Below are positions 43,887-56,840 of a stretch of DNA of 64,000 bases, one piece after another. Position 1 is the stretch's first letter; every line of letters begins with the position of its first letter. The translations under genes were made by a program, and so were the position numbers. The stretch is from Boesenbergia rotunda (lineage: Eukaryota > Streptophyta > Magnoliopsida > Zingiberales > Zingiberaceae), in contig JAGFNQ010005241.1 in NCBI GenBank assembly GCA_024364735.1, positions 773,740 through 837,739 of the forward strand, in the 5' to 3' direction. A model generated the notes under the pieces. It did no database searches. It had not been told where the DNA came from and saw only the letters and a program-made list of their open reading frames with translations.

Positions 43887-43949
43887 GGAAAAGATGAAAT
43901 AAGATGAAAGATCACTTTCTTCCTTTTAGGTACACTCAAGCGTTGTTCT

Positions 43950-45290
43950 AAGGACGATTGGGGTTTGTCATGAAGAATGATAAACTTACTTTCTCCTGGT
44001 CTTCTTGGGCAAGAAGAACCTGGTGATATCCCTGATACGCGTCCAACATTTAGATAAACTCACAGCCAGAGGTTGAATCTACCAACTGATCGATGCGAGA
44101 CAAGGGGTAACAATCTTTAAAGCATGCTTTATTTAAATTTCAAAAATCAATACAAACCCGCCATTTCTCCCCGGGTTTAGGGATCAATACAACATTTGTC
44201 AGCCAGGTCAGGAATTATACTTCCCGAATGTGCCCTGCCTTCAGCAACTTCGTTATCTCATTTTTGATTATTTGGTCTTATTCTAGGGCAAAGTGCCTTC
44301 GCCTTTGGTTTACTGATCGAGCTCAAGCGATATGCAGTCTGTGTGTAGCCATAGCAGGAGGAACCCCTTTGATCTTGTTTGTATCCCATGCGAATACGTC
44401 ATAATGACTGACCAAGCAGTTGATCAGCATATCTCTGAGTTCAGGGCTTAGGTCCGCAACGATTCTTGTAACTCCTCCTTGTTGACGAGGATGGATCTGG
44501 ACTTCCTCGCGCTCCACCGCCCTACGTTCTTCCTTGGCTTCTTCTTTCACCCGGGGATCAGCTAAGTCAATCTGCAAGGTCTCATGGGTCTTCATGCTCT
44601 TGCGAGCATCTTTTTTGACTTCCCCACTATAACATTGCCGAGAAAATAATTGATCCCCCTTAACCTCAGCCACTTGATCCCCCACCAAAAATTTAATTTT
44701 CTTGTGATTGATCGAGACCACAGTTTGAAATAAGCTAAGGGTTGATCTCTTCAAAATGACATTATATAACGATGAGGTGTCCACCACCATGAAAGGAGTT
44801 CTCATCCTCTACAAGATATCATTCTAGAGGGACAAGGACAACGAGATTTGTCCTAGTGGTCGCATTTGATGCCCAGTAAAGCCAAACAACGGTGTTGAGA
44901 CGGGGCACAGCTCACCCTCATCTACTTACATCTGGTCCAGCGCCACCTTGTACAGGATATTGACGGAGCTTCCTATATTCATGAAAAAGCGCTTAACCTC
45001 ATAATTAGCTATGTGAGCAAGAATTACCAATGCATCTTCATGGGGAACTTCAACATCCTCCAAATCATCAAGCTCGATGGAGATCACCGGCTGGTTGCGC
45101 TTCTCCGTACTTGTCCCAATCGCACAGTTTTCCAACCTACGCATATAAGACTTCCTTGCCCGATGTAAATTCCCACCGGTCAAGCCTCTTGAGATCATTC
45201 TGACATGACCCGATGGAGGTCCTCAGGCTGGAGCCTTACCCTTCCCTAAGTCTCGCTTTGGTGAGGCAGATTGACGGGGTGAGGCCTCCT
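43950..45290 (-). pseudogene. Tat-lineage Ty3/gypsy gag-pol remnant (protease to reverse transcriptase)
   Basis: From right to left: a gag tail with ARKSYMRRLE; a protease in which FMNIGSSVNILY has Asn in place of the catalytic Asp (family DTGSSV); and a linker ending VSHYDVFAWDTNKIKGVPPAMATHRL. RT follows, with VLIPKPGEKWRVCIDF, NLNKAC, YPLSRIDQLVDSTSG and LDAYQGYHQ. Stops lie at several places (for example in IDF-stop-NL). The RT breaks off before the YVDD box near 43950. It is a dead 5'-pol fragment, bounded on the left by the LTR remnant and on the right by another LTR start. Confidence 0.85.
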
Positions 45291-45293
45291 TGG

Positions 45294-45520
45294 TGTTGGT
45301 GCAAAGAGCATCAGTCATGAACAGTCAACCACTAGTGTTTTGATGTTTGACAATATACTAAGGTCTAGTCAAAGTCATCAAGGGTTAAGCCAAACAGAAC
45401 CTGATGTTTGATAGGGTAAACCCAGGTTTGATCGGTTTAACCAAGGGTTAGCCAAACAAGACCTGATGTTTGGCAGTGACAATATACTAAGGTATAGTCA
45501 AAGTGATCAAGGGTTAAACC
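45294..45520 (+). repeat. First 227 bp of a SIRE-type LTR, cut by Copia-B
   Basis: It starts TGTTGGTGCAAAGAGCATCAG. A phrase around GACAATATACTAAGGT occurs twice (about 45348 and 45478). It ends where Copia-B begins at 45521, so the remaining part must lie beyond 64000. Confidence 0.55.
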
Positions 45521-47787
45521 TGTTGGGACCGGGTGCATGTTGACATAGATGCGGGTTCGTAATTTTAAAATTAATTACGTGCAGCGAAAGATTTAGCATA
45601 AATATTTCTCAAATTATTTAACCACACATCTAGCATACAACCTTATGTTGTGTAGACATGATCATATATTTAAAATTTTACAGAAACGTAAACTAATTTA
45701 CTTGTTACCTCGCGTAACTCGAAGAAAGGGACGAGATCCAACCGTAAGCGTCCCTTAGAAGCTCCGCCTCTATTCGTGTCCACGCCGAGTTTTCTTCGGG
45801 ATGACTTCGCAAAGCCACGAGTATCGTGCCGACAAGAACTACTAGATTCTCCAAAGGCACGACAAGAATACCAAGAGAGAGATGGAAAGACTAACCACCA
45901 AGAGAAGAACGGAATCAAGATTCCGGGAGGAAGGAAGGAGTTGCGCCCACTTCTTCTTCTTGAGGCAGCTCCTTGGTGGCCAAAGGTGGCTGATTGCCGG
46001 AGCTTGGACGCCGGAGAAGGAGGTCGGTGGTTGTTGTAGCTCACGGCAGCAAGGGCTTCCTCTAGGGTCGGCAGCACTAGAGAAGGGAGAGGGAGAGAAG
46101 GAGAGAGAGAGAGGGCTTATTCCTAGATCTCTTCGATTGATTTCCAAGTCTTGCCTTGGTTCCTTTATATAGTGGCCTCTCAACCGCCAAGTCTCCTTTT
46201 TATGGAATAAATTTTTCATAAAAAATTTATCATATAAATTTTTCTATGATTTATTCCATCATTCCAAGCTTTTATCATAATTTAATTTATGATAAAAAAA
46301 TCAACCATGTCTCCCTTTTCTTATGGAATAAATTTTCACAAGAAATTTATTATATAAATTTTTCTTATCATCAAAATCAATTCATAATTGATTTTATAAA
46401 ATAAAATAAACTATTCAAAGTTTATTTTAATTTCCATGAAAATAATAAACCAAACCTCGGTTTATAAAATTTATATTATCCATAATTTTATAAAACAAAC
46501 CACACTTGGTTTATTTTATAACTTGAACCAAACAATTTGGTTCTCCCCTTTTTTTGTTGTGGCCGGCCAAGCAAAGAGGGTGGAGACCCTCTTTGGCCGG
46601 CCACACCCAAGCCTCGATCCAATGAATTAAACTCATTTAATTCATTTATTAAGTCTTCAAAAGACTTAGTCATTTTACGCTTCTAATGCGTCTCTGAAAA
46701 ATTCAGATTCGACTTATCTCTCTTGATCGGAAAATCCAATTTTCAACTCGTTTTAAATCCCTCGGATTACTCGTAGTGCATGTGACTAAATAGGCTTTCG
46801 ATTTATGATGGTCGTCTACAATTAACCAATTATAGAATGATCATGAGTGGCACCTAGTAGTACATCATGATCCCTAATTAATCGAAAGATCAACGGTTGA
46901 CCTCAGAAATGATTCTGAAATCCTTCAGCAGATATAATCAATCGTGCCTCATTCCCTTCACCATCTTATACCCACTTGGTTCAGGACATGGTCTATGTGT
47001 GTCAGTCCCCAATAGGCTGACTACGTCACACCTAGCCCAAGTAACATTTTCTCGTCCTACGGATTCTAATTACTCTCATTTATCTAAGAGATCCATACTC
47101 TGAACATGTCATGCTCTGGCCAGAGGCTTTGAGTAACAATCCGACGACAGGCCTTGGGTATACATCTCCTCGCAAGGAGTGGTGAATCCTTTGTAGGTTG
47201 TTCAAACATCTTCGGGCACTTCGGCTTATACCCAATCATCCTGGGTCCACACCTCCTTGGAGATGCTTGCTTAAGATTTCAAAGTATAAGTCTTCATGAC
47301 CAAGATGACTTGAACACCGCAAGTCAAAGGAGCATCGCACTTAAGCTGCAGTAAGAATTCATTGACATGTCTATATGTAGACTACCATATGAAGTTTTAC
47401 AGCTAGCCACTCCAATGAACTAGTTCCCTTAACTAGCATTCATGTTTATCTCCGGACATCCCAGTGTCACCAGCCAGTGAGAATCGGCTGATTAGAGAAT
47501 AACCCATGCTAGTCTCAACAGAATTGATAGTGTCCGTATCTATCAATTCATCGACTAGGGACAATTTCAATACTTCACAATTGCACATGTAGAGATAATC
47601 ACTAGTTGTGAATTCATCACAAATTCTCTCATGCTGTGAATTGTATTGCAGACATTCAGTAAATGAGTTTAAGATCTCAATCAAATACACAGACATGTAT
47701 ACTCAAATAGTGAATATTTATTTATTAAAATAAATGATTACAATCATAAGGCGATTGCCTTAGGACACTTCTCTCATATTACTAACA
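45521..47787 (-). repeat. Copia-B 3' LTR (2267 bp)
   Basis: It runs TGTTGGGACCGGGTGC to ACTAACA, with seven extra bases near its start relative to the right LTR (TGTTGGGTGCATG). A TATATA site at about 46163-46170 (CCTTTATATAGTGG) is the probable promoter. Open frames on both strands at 45670-46220 are shared by both LTRs but look like decayed non-coding sequence. Confidence 0.85.
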
Positions 47788-47861
47788 AACTCTCACTTGG
47801 CCTAATGTCAATCGCTACGGTATCCAATACCACAGGCTCTAACATGACCCTCAAACTTACT

Positions 47862-50800
47862 TTAAGGCAAGGCCTTAGTTAAAGGATCCGCTAAATTCCT
47901 TTCAGTGGGAATTTTCTCAATTTGTATATCATTCCTACTTATAATCTCTCTGATCAGGTGATAGCGGCGAAGCACATGTTTGGATCGCTGATGAGACCTT
48001 GGTTCCTTTGCTTGTGCAATAGCTCCATTGTTGTCGCAGTAAACCGGTATTGCTTCATCAATGGTTGGAACCACACCAAGTTCTGAGACAAACTTCTTGA
48101 TCCAGACTGCTTCCTTTGCTGCTTCCGAAGCTGCAATATATTCCGCTTCCGTGGTAGAATCCGCTATGGTGTCTTATTTGGAACGCTTCCAACTTATTGC
48201 GCCTCCATTCAAAATAAATACGTATCCATACTGAGATTTGGAGTCATCCTTATCTGTTTGGAAACTGGCATCTGTATACCCACGTATTACCATATCACCT
48301 TCTCCATATATTAGGAACACATCCTTAGTTCTTCTTAAGTACTTAAGGATTGTCTTGACAGCCGCCCAATGATCCATTCCTGGATCAGACTGGTATCTGC
48401 TTGTGACGCTCAGAGCATACGACACATCGGGCCTAGTACATAACATAGCATACATGATAGATCCTATCGCGGATGCATAAGGAATCTTATTCATGCAAAT
48501 CCTCTCGTCTTCTGTGCGCAGACACATAGACATTGAAAGGTTGATCCCATGTCTGATGGGAAGGTAACCCTTCTTTCATCCCGACATGCTAAACCTTTTT
48601 AGCACTCGGTCTATATATGTAGACTGCGAAAGAGCAAGCAATCATTTTGATCTATCTCTATATATTCTAATCCCAAGGATATAGGTTGCTCCTCCTAGAT
48701 CTTTCATGGAGAAAGTTATGGACAACCAAATTTTAACTGACTGTAAGACTGATATATCGTTTCCTATAAGTAATATGTCATCGACATATAACACCAGGAA
48801 TACGACTGCACTCCCACTAACCTTCTTGTACACACAAGATTAGTCAGGATTTTGTGAGAAATCAAACTCTTTCATTGTCTCATCAAAACGGATGTTCCAG
48901 CTCCTGGATGCTTGCTTTAGTCCATATATGGATCGTCGAAGCTTGCATACTTTGGTTTTATCAACCGATGTGAAACCTTCAGGTTGTATCATGTATACAT
49001 CCTCAAGCAGGTTTCCATTAAGGAAAGCTGTTTTCACATCCATTTGTCATATCTCATAATCATAATGAGCTGCTATGGCCAGGAGCATCCGAATGGATTT
49101 AAGCATAGCCACTGGCGAATAGGTTTCGTCATAATCAATTCCTTGTTTCTGACGATATCCTTTTGCCACTAATCTAGCCTTAAAGGTAACAACATTACCT
49201 TCCATGTCAGTTTTCGTACATGGAATCCATTTCGACTTCATGGCTTCAAGCCATTTATCCCTTTCTGAATCTTTCAGAACATCTTCATAACTGATAGGTT
49301 CGTCATCGTTAATGACTAACACGTCGTTTGATTCACTTATGAGAAATCCGTATCTCTCTGGAATATTGCGTGTCCTATCAGACCTACGAAGAGGTGGTGT
49401 TGTTTTAGGTTCAACTGATAGCTCATCATTATGAGTTCTCGGTTGTGGGTCTAGACTAGGTGTCTCTGTAATGTCTATTGGAGTTTCTTGAACTTCTTCA
49501 AGTTCAATATTACTCCCACTGTTTTCTTGTAAAAGAAATTCTTTTTCTAGAAACACAGCATGCCTTGAAACAAACACTTTTGTTCCAAGGGATGATAGAA
49601 TTGGTAACCTTTCGTTTCCTTAGGGTATCCAATAAATAGACATTTATCAGACTTAGCATCCAATTTGTCTGATACAGTCCGCTTCACATAAGCAGGACAA
49701 CCCCATATCTTAAGGTGAGTTAAATGAGGTTTCTTACTATTCCACGTCTCATATGGAGTAGTAGAGACTACCTTGGTCGGGACTCTGTTTAGCAAGTAAA
49801 CAGCTGTCTTAAGCGCATAGCCCCAAAAGGATTTTGGAAGAGTTGCATGATTCATCATGGATCTAACCATGTCCATCAAGGTTCGGTTACGCCTCTCAGA
49901 TACACCATTATGCTGTGGTGTATACGGCGGAGTCCATTGAGACAATATCCCATTGTCCCTAAGATAATCTTGAAACTCTTGACTTAAGTATTCACCACCC
50001 CGATCGGATCGAAGTATCTTAATACTTTTGCCAAGCTGTTTCTCTACTTCACTTCTGAACTCTTTGAACTTCTCAAAAGCTTCAGATTTGTGTTTCATTA
50101 AGAACACATACCCGAATCGTGAGTGATCATCGATAAAGGTAATGAAGTAGCTATAGCCTCCTTGTGCAAGAGTTGACATTGGTCCACATACATCAGTATG
50201 CATTAGACCAAGCAATTCTCCCACTGGTTTACCTTTTCCGGAAAAGGGTAATTTGGTCATCTTGCCTTTTAAGCATGATTCGCATGTATCAAATGAACCG
50301 GGTTCAAATGATCCCAGAATTCCACATCGGTGTAATTTGGTCATGCGTTTCTTACTTACATGGCCAAGACGACAATGCTACGTATAGGAGTTTATTTGAT
50401 TATCTATTCGAGCACGTTTGTTGCTAACTTCGATATTGAAAACGTCACCGGATAAATCTAACGTGTAGATACCATTGCATAAAGTTCCGGTCCCATAAAG
50501 AACACCATTTAAAGTTATGTAACAACAATTGTTACTAAAAGTTAAATGATAACCCTTTTCATTCAAGCATGAAATAGATACAATGTTCTTTATTAACGAA
50601 GGAACAAAATAACAATTATCCAATTCTAAGACAAGTCCAGTAGGGAGCTTTAGCAAATATGTTCCGATGGCAACGACAGCAATCTTTGCTCCATTCCCAA
50701 CTCGCAAATTCGCTTCTCCCTTGACGAGTCTTCTTCTATTCCTTAGCCCATGTATGTCATTACATATATGTGAGCTACATCCAGTATCAAGTACCCAGGT

Positions 50801-50960
50801 GTACGAGGAAATAGAGTGACATTCAATAATGAAGACACCTGAAGAGGATGAGGCATCGGATGCCTTCTTCTTCAAGGACTCAAGATAAACCTTGCAGTTT
50901 CTTCGCCAGTGGCCCTCCTTGCCGCAGTGATGGCAAGTGTCTTTTGGTGCCTTTTCAATC
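47862..50960 (-). pseudogene. pol: Copia-B pol (knuckle, protease, integrase, RT, RNase H), broken
   Basis: In order: a CHHCGKEGHWRRNC knuckle near 50930; protease WVLDTGCSSHICNDIHGL; integrase FITFIDDHSRFGY, LRSDRGGEYLS and PQHNGVSERRNRTLMD; RT KARLVAKGYRQKQG, MDVKTAFLNGN and LYVDDILLIGND; RNase H GYTDASFQTDKDD, YCDNNGAIAQAK and LADPLTKALP. Single in-frame stops (for example at 49044-49046 and 48837-48839), a stop near 50375, a frame change near 49560 and gaps at 48075-48173 and 48534-48641 break the frame. The Tork-type protease and integrase motifs and LTRs over 2 kb suggest the Tork/Angela branch. Confidence 0.85.
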
Positions 50961-51018
50961 TTTTGTCCTTAGTTAAATTGTTGGTGTCCAAAATGGAATG
51001 CAAATTCAGAGAAGACAT
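50960..51018 (-). pseudogene. gag: Copia-B gag start, core deleted
   Basis: From ATG 51018 the frame reads MSSLNLHSILDTNNLT, the typical Gag start of Tork-type copia. It then jumps within a few bases to sequence just before the zinc knuckle. Roughly the whole capsid region, normally several hundred bases, is missing. The junction lies near 50965-50972. Confidence 0.7.
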
Positions 51019-52762
51019 GATCAAGTGATTATCCTAGAAATACAAATTGAGCTTATGTGAGAAGAATGATAAAAAATGCATCAACATACATTAATTAAAT
51101 CCTATTTATTTTTCGAATTGAATAACCCTTTTTATCAATTCGGGAGATCGTAGGAACATCTCCAAATAGGTTGATATCCAACCATAGATAAGAACAACCA
51201 TGGCTGTGGCCATCAAGTTATTCATAGCTATGAAGGTAGGTAATTATACCGATTACATATTACATATATGTAACTATCACTTTATGCTATCAACTAATTG
51301 AATGTTTGCATAAATCATTGGGTTGTTAACTCATTAACAAGTATGCAACAATATACATAGCACCCAACTGCACCTTTCTTTACATCGACCTTGGCTGTGG
51401 CACAACAAATCGATGCTCCAAGCTTAAGGCTGACCCATTAATCAAGAAATAGTTTTAATATGGTTGGAACTCATTCAACCGTTTAGTCAGGCTTGAATGT
51501 GTCCAACAACCAAAACTAAGGATTGACCTCTGACTCCAACTATATTAATGGTTTGAACATGTCGAGGTTCAAGCCGGGCATGGATGTGTCCATCAACCCA
51601 AACGAGAAACAAAACTCCGGTTCTAACCATATTAATGGAAGGTGTTGGCCTTAATATTTTGTAAGGGGTTTTGGGTCTCATCCTTTTCTTTTAAGCACAT
51701 TCATGACATATAATTATGTCATGTTCTAACGATTTCCTTAATAAAGTATGTATGTGACTTAATTTATCAAGTCTCATTAATTGAATTAGGAACCGGATTT
51801 CCTAATTCTAATTTCACACTTTATTCAAGGAATTGTTTTGGGAAACAATTTCCTAAATTGTCATAATCAATTTCGGAAATAATATGTTTAAGACTTTGAT
51901 TTCTCTAAATCAAATCTTATTAAATTAAGAGACAGATTCCCTTAATTCAAACACATATTATTTTCATGAAAATCTTATTTAAGGAAATACACTCTATAGG
52001 AAACAATTTTCCTAATTAATTTTGGAGACAATAATATGTAAGAGTATCACCTCATAAATCAAATAAGTAAATTATCGTTTGAGAATCACCTCAAAAATTT
52101 TCAAGATTTGATCACATATTTTATTTATGGAAAATTAATATCAATAAATAAATTAATTTGGACGGCTCCCCGAGGCTCAATCCAAAATAAGAATTTATTG
52201 ATAATATAATTTGGACGGCTCCCCGAGGCTCAATCCAAATTAAATATTTGACAATTTAAATTCAATTTAGGAAATTTAATTATAACAACAAACTTTAAAT
52301 TGGACGGCCCCCCGAGGCTCAATCCAAAATAAAGAATTTTGTAAATAATTTAATTTCCAATTATGAATTTAAATGCCAATTAATATTCCATAATTTGTCT
52401 AGATTTCTTGAAAGAAAGTGCCCAAAATTGTGAGCTTTTCATAAATGAAAAGTTTTCAAAAATAAAATTTTCAGAATAATTGTAAGTTTCTGGTACAAAG
52501 AAAACTTACGTATTTCCAAAATAGGAAATTTCCAAAATTAGAAAGTTTCCAAAAATGGAAAGCTTTTACAATTATCATAAAATTTCAGAAATAGGGATAT
52601 TTCAAAAGTTTGCGAAATTTCATGAGGATTTCCAAACTTTGAAATTCCTAAATCTAAAATTTACCATAATTGGAAAGTTTCAATAATTGAAAAATTTTTC
52701 AAAATTGAGATCATGACAAAGTTTTCCGCAAAACAATTATATGATTATGTCGAACACTAACC
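51019..52762 (-). other. Copia-B leader with three structured repeats
   Basis: There is no ORF. A unit of about 30 bp with core GGACGGCTCCCCGAGGCTCA occurs at 52155-52187, 52209-52240 and 52298-52330. Each copy is bounded by TTTGGA and TCCAAA, which can pair. The remainder is AT-rich with many GGAAATTTCC-like phrases. Confidence 0.65.
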
Positions 52763-52776
52763 GGCTCTGATACCAC

Positions 52777-54562
52777 TGTTGGGTGCATGTTGACATGGAT
52801 GCGGGTTCGTAATTTTAAAATTAATTTCGTGCAGCGGATGATTTAGCATAAATATTTCTCAAATTATTTAACCACACATCTAGCATGCAACCTTATGTTG
52901 TGTAGACATGATCATATATTTAAAATTTTACAGAAACGTAAACTAATTTACTTGTTACCTCGCGTAACTCGAAGAAAGGGACGAGATCCAACCGTAAGCG
53001 TCCCTTAGAAGCTCCGCCTCTATTCGCGTCCATGCCGAGTTTTCTTCGGGATGACTTCGCAAAGCCACGAGTTTCGTGCCGACAAGAACTACTAGATTCT
53101 CCAAAGGCACGACAAGAATACCAAGAGACAGATGGAATGACTAACCACCAAGAGAAGAACGGAATCAAGATTCCGGAAGGAAGGAAGGAGTTGCGCCCAC
53201 TTCTTCTTCTTGCGGCAACTCCTTGGTGGCCAAAGGTGGCTGATCGCCGGAGCTTGGACGCCGGAGAAGGAGGCCGGTGGTGGTTGTAGTTCACGGCAGC
53301 AAGGGCTTTCTCTAGGGCCGGCGGCACTAGAGAAGGGAGAGGGAGAGAAGGAGAGAGAGAGAGGGTTTATTCCTAGATCTCTTAGATTGATTTCCAAGCC
53401 TTGCCTTGGTTCCTTTATATAGTGGTCTCTCAACCGCCAAGTCTCCTTTTTATGGAATAAATTTTTCATAAGAAATTTATCATATAAATTTTTCTATGAT
53501 TTATTCCATCATTCCAAGCTTTTATCATAATTTAATTTATGATAAAAAATCAACCATGTCTCCCTTTTCTTATGGAATAAATTTTCACAAGAAATTTATT
53601 ATATAAATTTTTCTTATCATGGAAAATCAATTCATAATTGATTTTATAAAATAAAATAAACTATTCAAAGTTTATTTTAATTTCCATGAAAATAATAAAC
53701 CAAACCTCGGTTTATAAAATTTATATTATCCATAATTTTATAAAACAAACCACACTTGGTTTATTTTATAACTTGAACCAAACAATTTGGTTCTCCCCTT
53801 TTTTGTTGTGGCCGGCCAAGCAAAGAGGGTGGAGACCCTCTTTGGCCGGCCACACCCAAGCCTCGATCCAATCAATTAAACTCATTTAATTCATTTATTA
53901 AGTCTTCAAAAACTTAGCCATTTTACGCTTCCGATGCGTCTCTTAAAAATTCAGATTCGACTTATCTCTCTTGATCGGAAAATCCAATTTTCAACTCGTT
54001 TTAAATCTCTCGGATTACTCGTAGTGCGTGTGACTAAATAGGCTTTCGATTTATGTTGGTCGTCTATAATTAACCAATTATAGAACGATCATGAGTGACA
54101 CCTAGTAGTACATCATGATATCCAATTAATCGAAAGATCAACGGTTGACCTCAGAAATGATTCTGAAACCCTTCAGCAACTATAATCAATCGTGCCTCAT
54201 TCCCTTCACCATCTTATACCCACTTGGTTCAAGACATGGTCTATGTGTGTCAGTCCCCACTAGGCTGACTACATCACACCTAGCCCAAGTAACATTTTCT
54301 CGTCCTACGGATTCTAATTACTCTCATGTATCTATGAGATCCATACTCTGAACATGTCATGCTCTGGCCAGAGGCTTTGAGTAACAATCCGACGACATGC
54401 CTTGGGTATACATCTCATCGCAAGGAGTGGTGAATCCTTTGTAGGCTGTTCAAACATCTTAGGGCACTTCGGCTTATACCCAATCATCCTGGGTCCACAC
54501 CTCCTTGGAGATGCTTGCTTAAGATGTCAAAGTATAAGTCTTCATGACCAAGATAACTTTAA
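52777..54562 (-). repeat. Copia-B 5' LTR (partial, interrupted)
   Basis: It matches 45521 to about 47310 with scattered changes. Similarity stops at TAACTTTAA, where SIRE-C is inserted (the left LTR has TGACTTGAA and continues). The duplicated target is probably TTTAA; its partner is outside the window. Confidence 0.85.
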
Positions 54563-55584
54563 TGTTGGAAACGGATGGCTAGAGAGGGGGGTGAATATAG
54601 CCAATCTCTTTGACTTTAAAGACTTGTGAGGTTTCTGCACTCAACTTATCAGTAGCACAGCGGAAGTAGCAAAAGAAAGGAAGCAGTGCAGTAAACAAAA
54701 CAGAAATGAAAACAAGCAAGAACAACTACCAAGGTCGCTAACAAGAGGGTTTACAAGGTTCAAGGATAACTTGCCCCTACTCCTTGGCGTGCCCTTAAGG
54801 TGGGTGATCCCTTGATCGTCGGCAGATCAAGCCCCGGTGTTCACTGGATACAACGTAACCTCCTTCTCGGTGGAGAAACCTCTCCACAGCGTTTCAAACA
54901 AGGATATAGAGTTATGCTTAATGAAACACAGAGAGAACTCTTACTCAGCACCTAGCAAGAACAAGAACACAGCGAGTTTATCCTGAGCTCCACCCAGCGA
55001 CGATCTCACGCAAGGACTCCCTCCTTCGTGTCTTCTCACTGTTGGACTCCAAGCCCCTTGTTCTTTCCTCCAAGCACTCACGTAAGAGTTGGTTGCTCCT
55101 CAGATCTCAATGACTTGCTCAAAGAATCAACAGCACACGCACACAGAAAGCCAAGTGTGGAGAACACAAAATCACAACAAGAACTTCAGCAAGCTTGAAC
55201 ACTTCAGATTCTCAGAACTCTGCTTCAACCGAAGTCTCTTCTCGCTTTTGTTTCTCCACCAAGCATCAGATGACACCATCTCTGCAGCTCCCAGTTGCTC
55301 ATCTGCCAACGCCAGCTACCACTGAGCAATCCCTGGACTCCCTGAGCTTCCCTCAGCCAAGCTCCAGTCTGCAGCTCGTCCGTTGCAACCTGAGATGGAA
55401 AAACGGACAAACCTGCTCCAAGGAAAGCCTCCATTGACTTCTCCTTGAGTGTTTGAATCCTCCCCTGTCACTTGCAGCCTAATCAGAGTGTTAGAGCAGC
55501 ATATCAAGCAGTAAATCAAGATTCAGAAGTGACGCGCAGAGAATCGGATATGTTCAGAGCGTCTGACAATGCAATTTGAATTAA

Positions 55585-56095
55585 AGTGATTGGTCACCGG
55601 ACCGATCCAGGACTTGTGGATCGGTCACTAGACCGTTCTACTGCTTTGCTGGGATTCCCAGCTCTCGTGGCTATATACGCCTGATCGGTCACCGGACCGA
55701 TCAGAGTGAAGCCTGATCGGTCACCAGACCGATCAGAGTGAAGCCTGATCGGTCATCCAGACCGATCAGGACAAATGAACAGTGATTCTTTAATCAGATC
55801 CTAAGTCCCTGATCGGTCACCGGACCGATCCAGGGTCTGATCCGGAGGAGAACTCACTCACTGTTCGCTCCCTGATCGGTCACCAGACCGATCAGGAGCA
55901 AGTCAGTGAGGAAGCTGCTTGCTCCCTGATCGGTCACCAGACCGATCAGGAGCCACACAGTAGGTTCCCAACCTCACTATGCGCTCCCTGATCGGTCACC
56001 AGACCGATCAGTCCTTGCTGGATCGATCACCAGACCGATCCATGAAGAAGTAGCGTGCCAATATCCCTGATCGGTTACCAGACCGATCCAGGGAC
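55585..56095 (-). repeat. Palindrome array, GATCGGTC type (SIRE-C LTR)
   Basis: About eleven palindromes have a GATCGGTC/GACCGATC stem and loop ACCA or ACCG. Several are extended to CCCTGATCGG. Outer pairs covary as in the solo LTR (TGATC/GATCA against GGATC/GATCC). Confidence 0.8.
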
Positions 56096-56104
56096 TCAAC
56101 CGAG

Positions 56105-56515
56105 CCTTCCAAGTTAGGGTTTCATCCACCTTAGCCCTCCAAGCAAAGGATTTTTCCATCTAACTCTCCAAGTTGGGAATATGCACCTAACCCTCCAAGT
56201 TAGGACTTTTCACCTAACCCTCCAAGCTAGGACTTTTCACCTAGCCCTCCAAGCTAGGACTTTTCACCCAACCCGACTGAGTTAGAACTTCATCCAACCT
56301 AGCCCTCCAAGCTAGGCACCTGACCCTCCAAGCCAGGACTTTTCACCTAATTCTCCAGGATGGGAATTTGCACCTAACCCTTCAAGTTAGGACTTTTCAC
56401 CTAACCCTCCAAGCTAGGACTTTTCACCCAACCCTTCCGAATTAGGACTTTTCCAACACCTAGCCCTCCAAGCTAGGATTTTCCACACCTAACCCTCCAG
56501 GTTAGGATTTTCCAA
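56105..56515 (-). repeat. Hairpin array, TTGGAGG-loop type (SIRE-C LTR)
   Basis: About a dozen units, in element sense a six-base stem, TTGGAGG loop and GTGAAAAGT spacer. Stems CCTAGC/GCTAGG and CCTAAC/GTTAGG dominate; CCTGGC/GTCAGG occurs once. Some are imperfect. Confidence 0.8.
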
Positions 56516-56624
56516 ATCATGCCTAATCCTCGATCAGGACTTAATCATAATTATCATAATCAACCACCTAAACTAAAATCGATGTCAACATCAAAACAAC
56601 AATCAGGGCCAGACTGCATCAACA

Positions 56625-56840
56625 ATCTCCCCCTTTTTGTTGTTTGACAATCCGATTTTAAGTTTAGGGATTCTCAATTAATTGCACAACTTTAGAATCA
56701 TAGGGGAATCCAGATCCTCCCCCTACAATATGATCATCCTAAACTTAACCAATCCACACTCTCCCCCTTTGTCGAACATCGAAAAGGGGCTAGAGGGGTT
56801 GTTAAGTTTAAAACAAACTCCCCCTCAACCCTAGGGGTAT
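56625..56840 (-). other. Cluster of polypurine tracts
   Basis: On the minus strand CAAAAAGGGGGAGAT abuts the 3' LTR. Further GGGGGA tracts lie near 56715, 56760 and 56818. The first is the functional plus-strand primer by position; extra copies are usual in SIRE elements. Confidence 0.75.

Larger units (their letters stand above)
45521..54562 (-). mobile_element. Copia-B: Tork/Angela-like copia, right LTR cut by SIRE-C
   Basis: The left LTR is 45521-47787 and the right LTR starts at 52777; in transcription order the right one is the 5' LTR. The primer site is at 52763-52775 and a purine tract is next to the left LTR at about 47788-47800. Between them lie a long leader, a gag reduced to its first codons and knuckle, and a pol with several stops. 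The right LTR is interrupted at 54562 by SIRE-C, and about 480 bases of it should reappear past the window. Right-side flanks cannot be checked. Confidence 0.85.
54563..56624 (-). repeat. SIRE-C 3' LTR (2062 bp)
   Basis: It runs TGTTGGAAACGG to GCATCAACA. It is the same family as the solo LTR at 19644-21755, with the two arrays in the same order: GATCGGTC palindromes at 55585-56095 and TTGGAGG-loop hairpins at 56105-56515. On the minus strand the arrays lie in the first half of the LTR, that is in U3. Confidence 0.9.

Noticed and set aside
45670..46219. ORFs shared by both Copia-B LTRs
   Set aside because: Presence in both LTRs is expected from duplication; frames overlap on both strands and lack domains.
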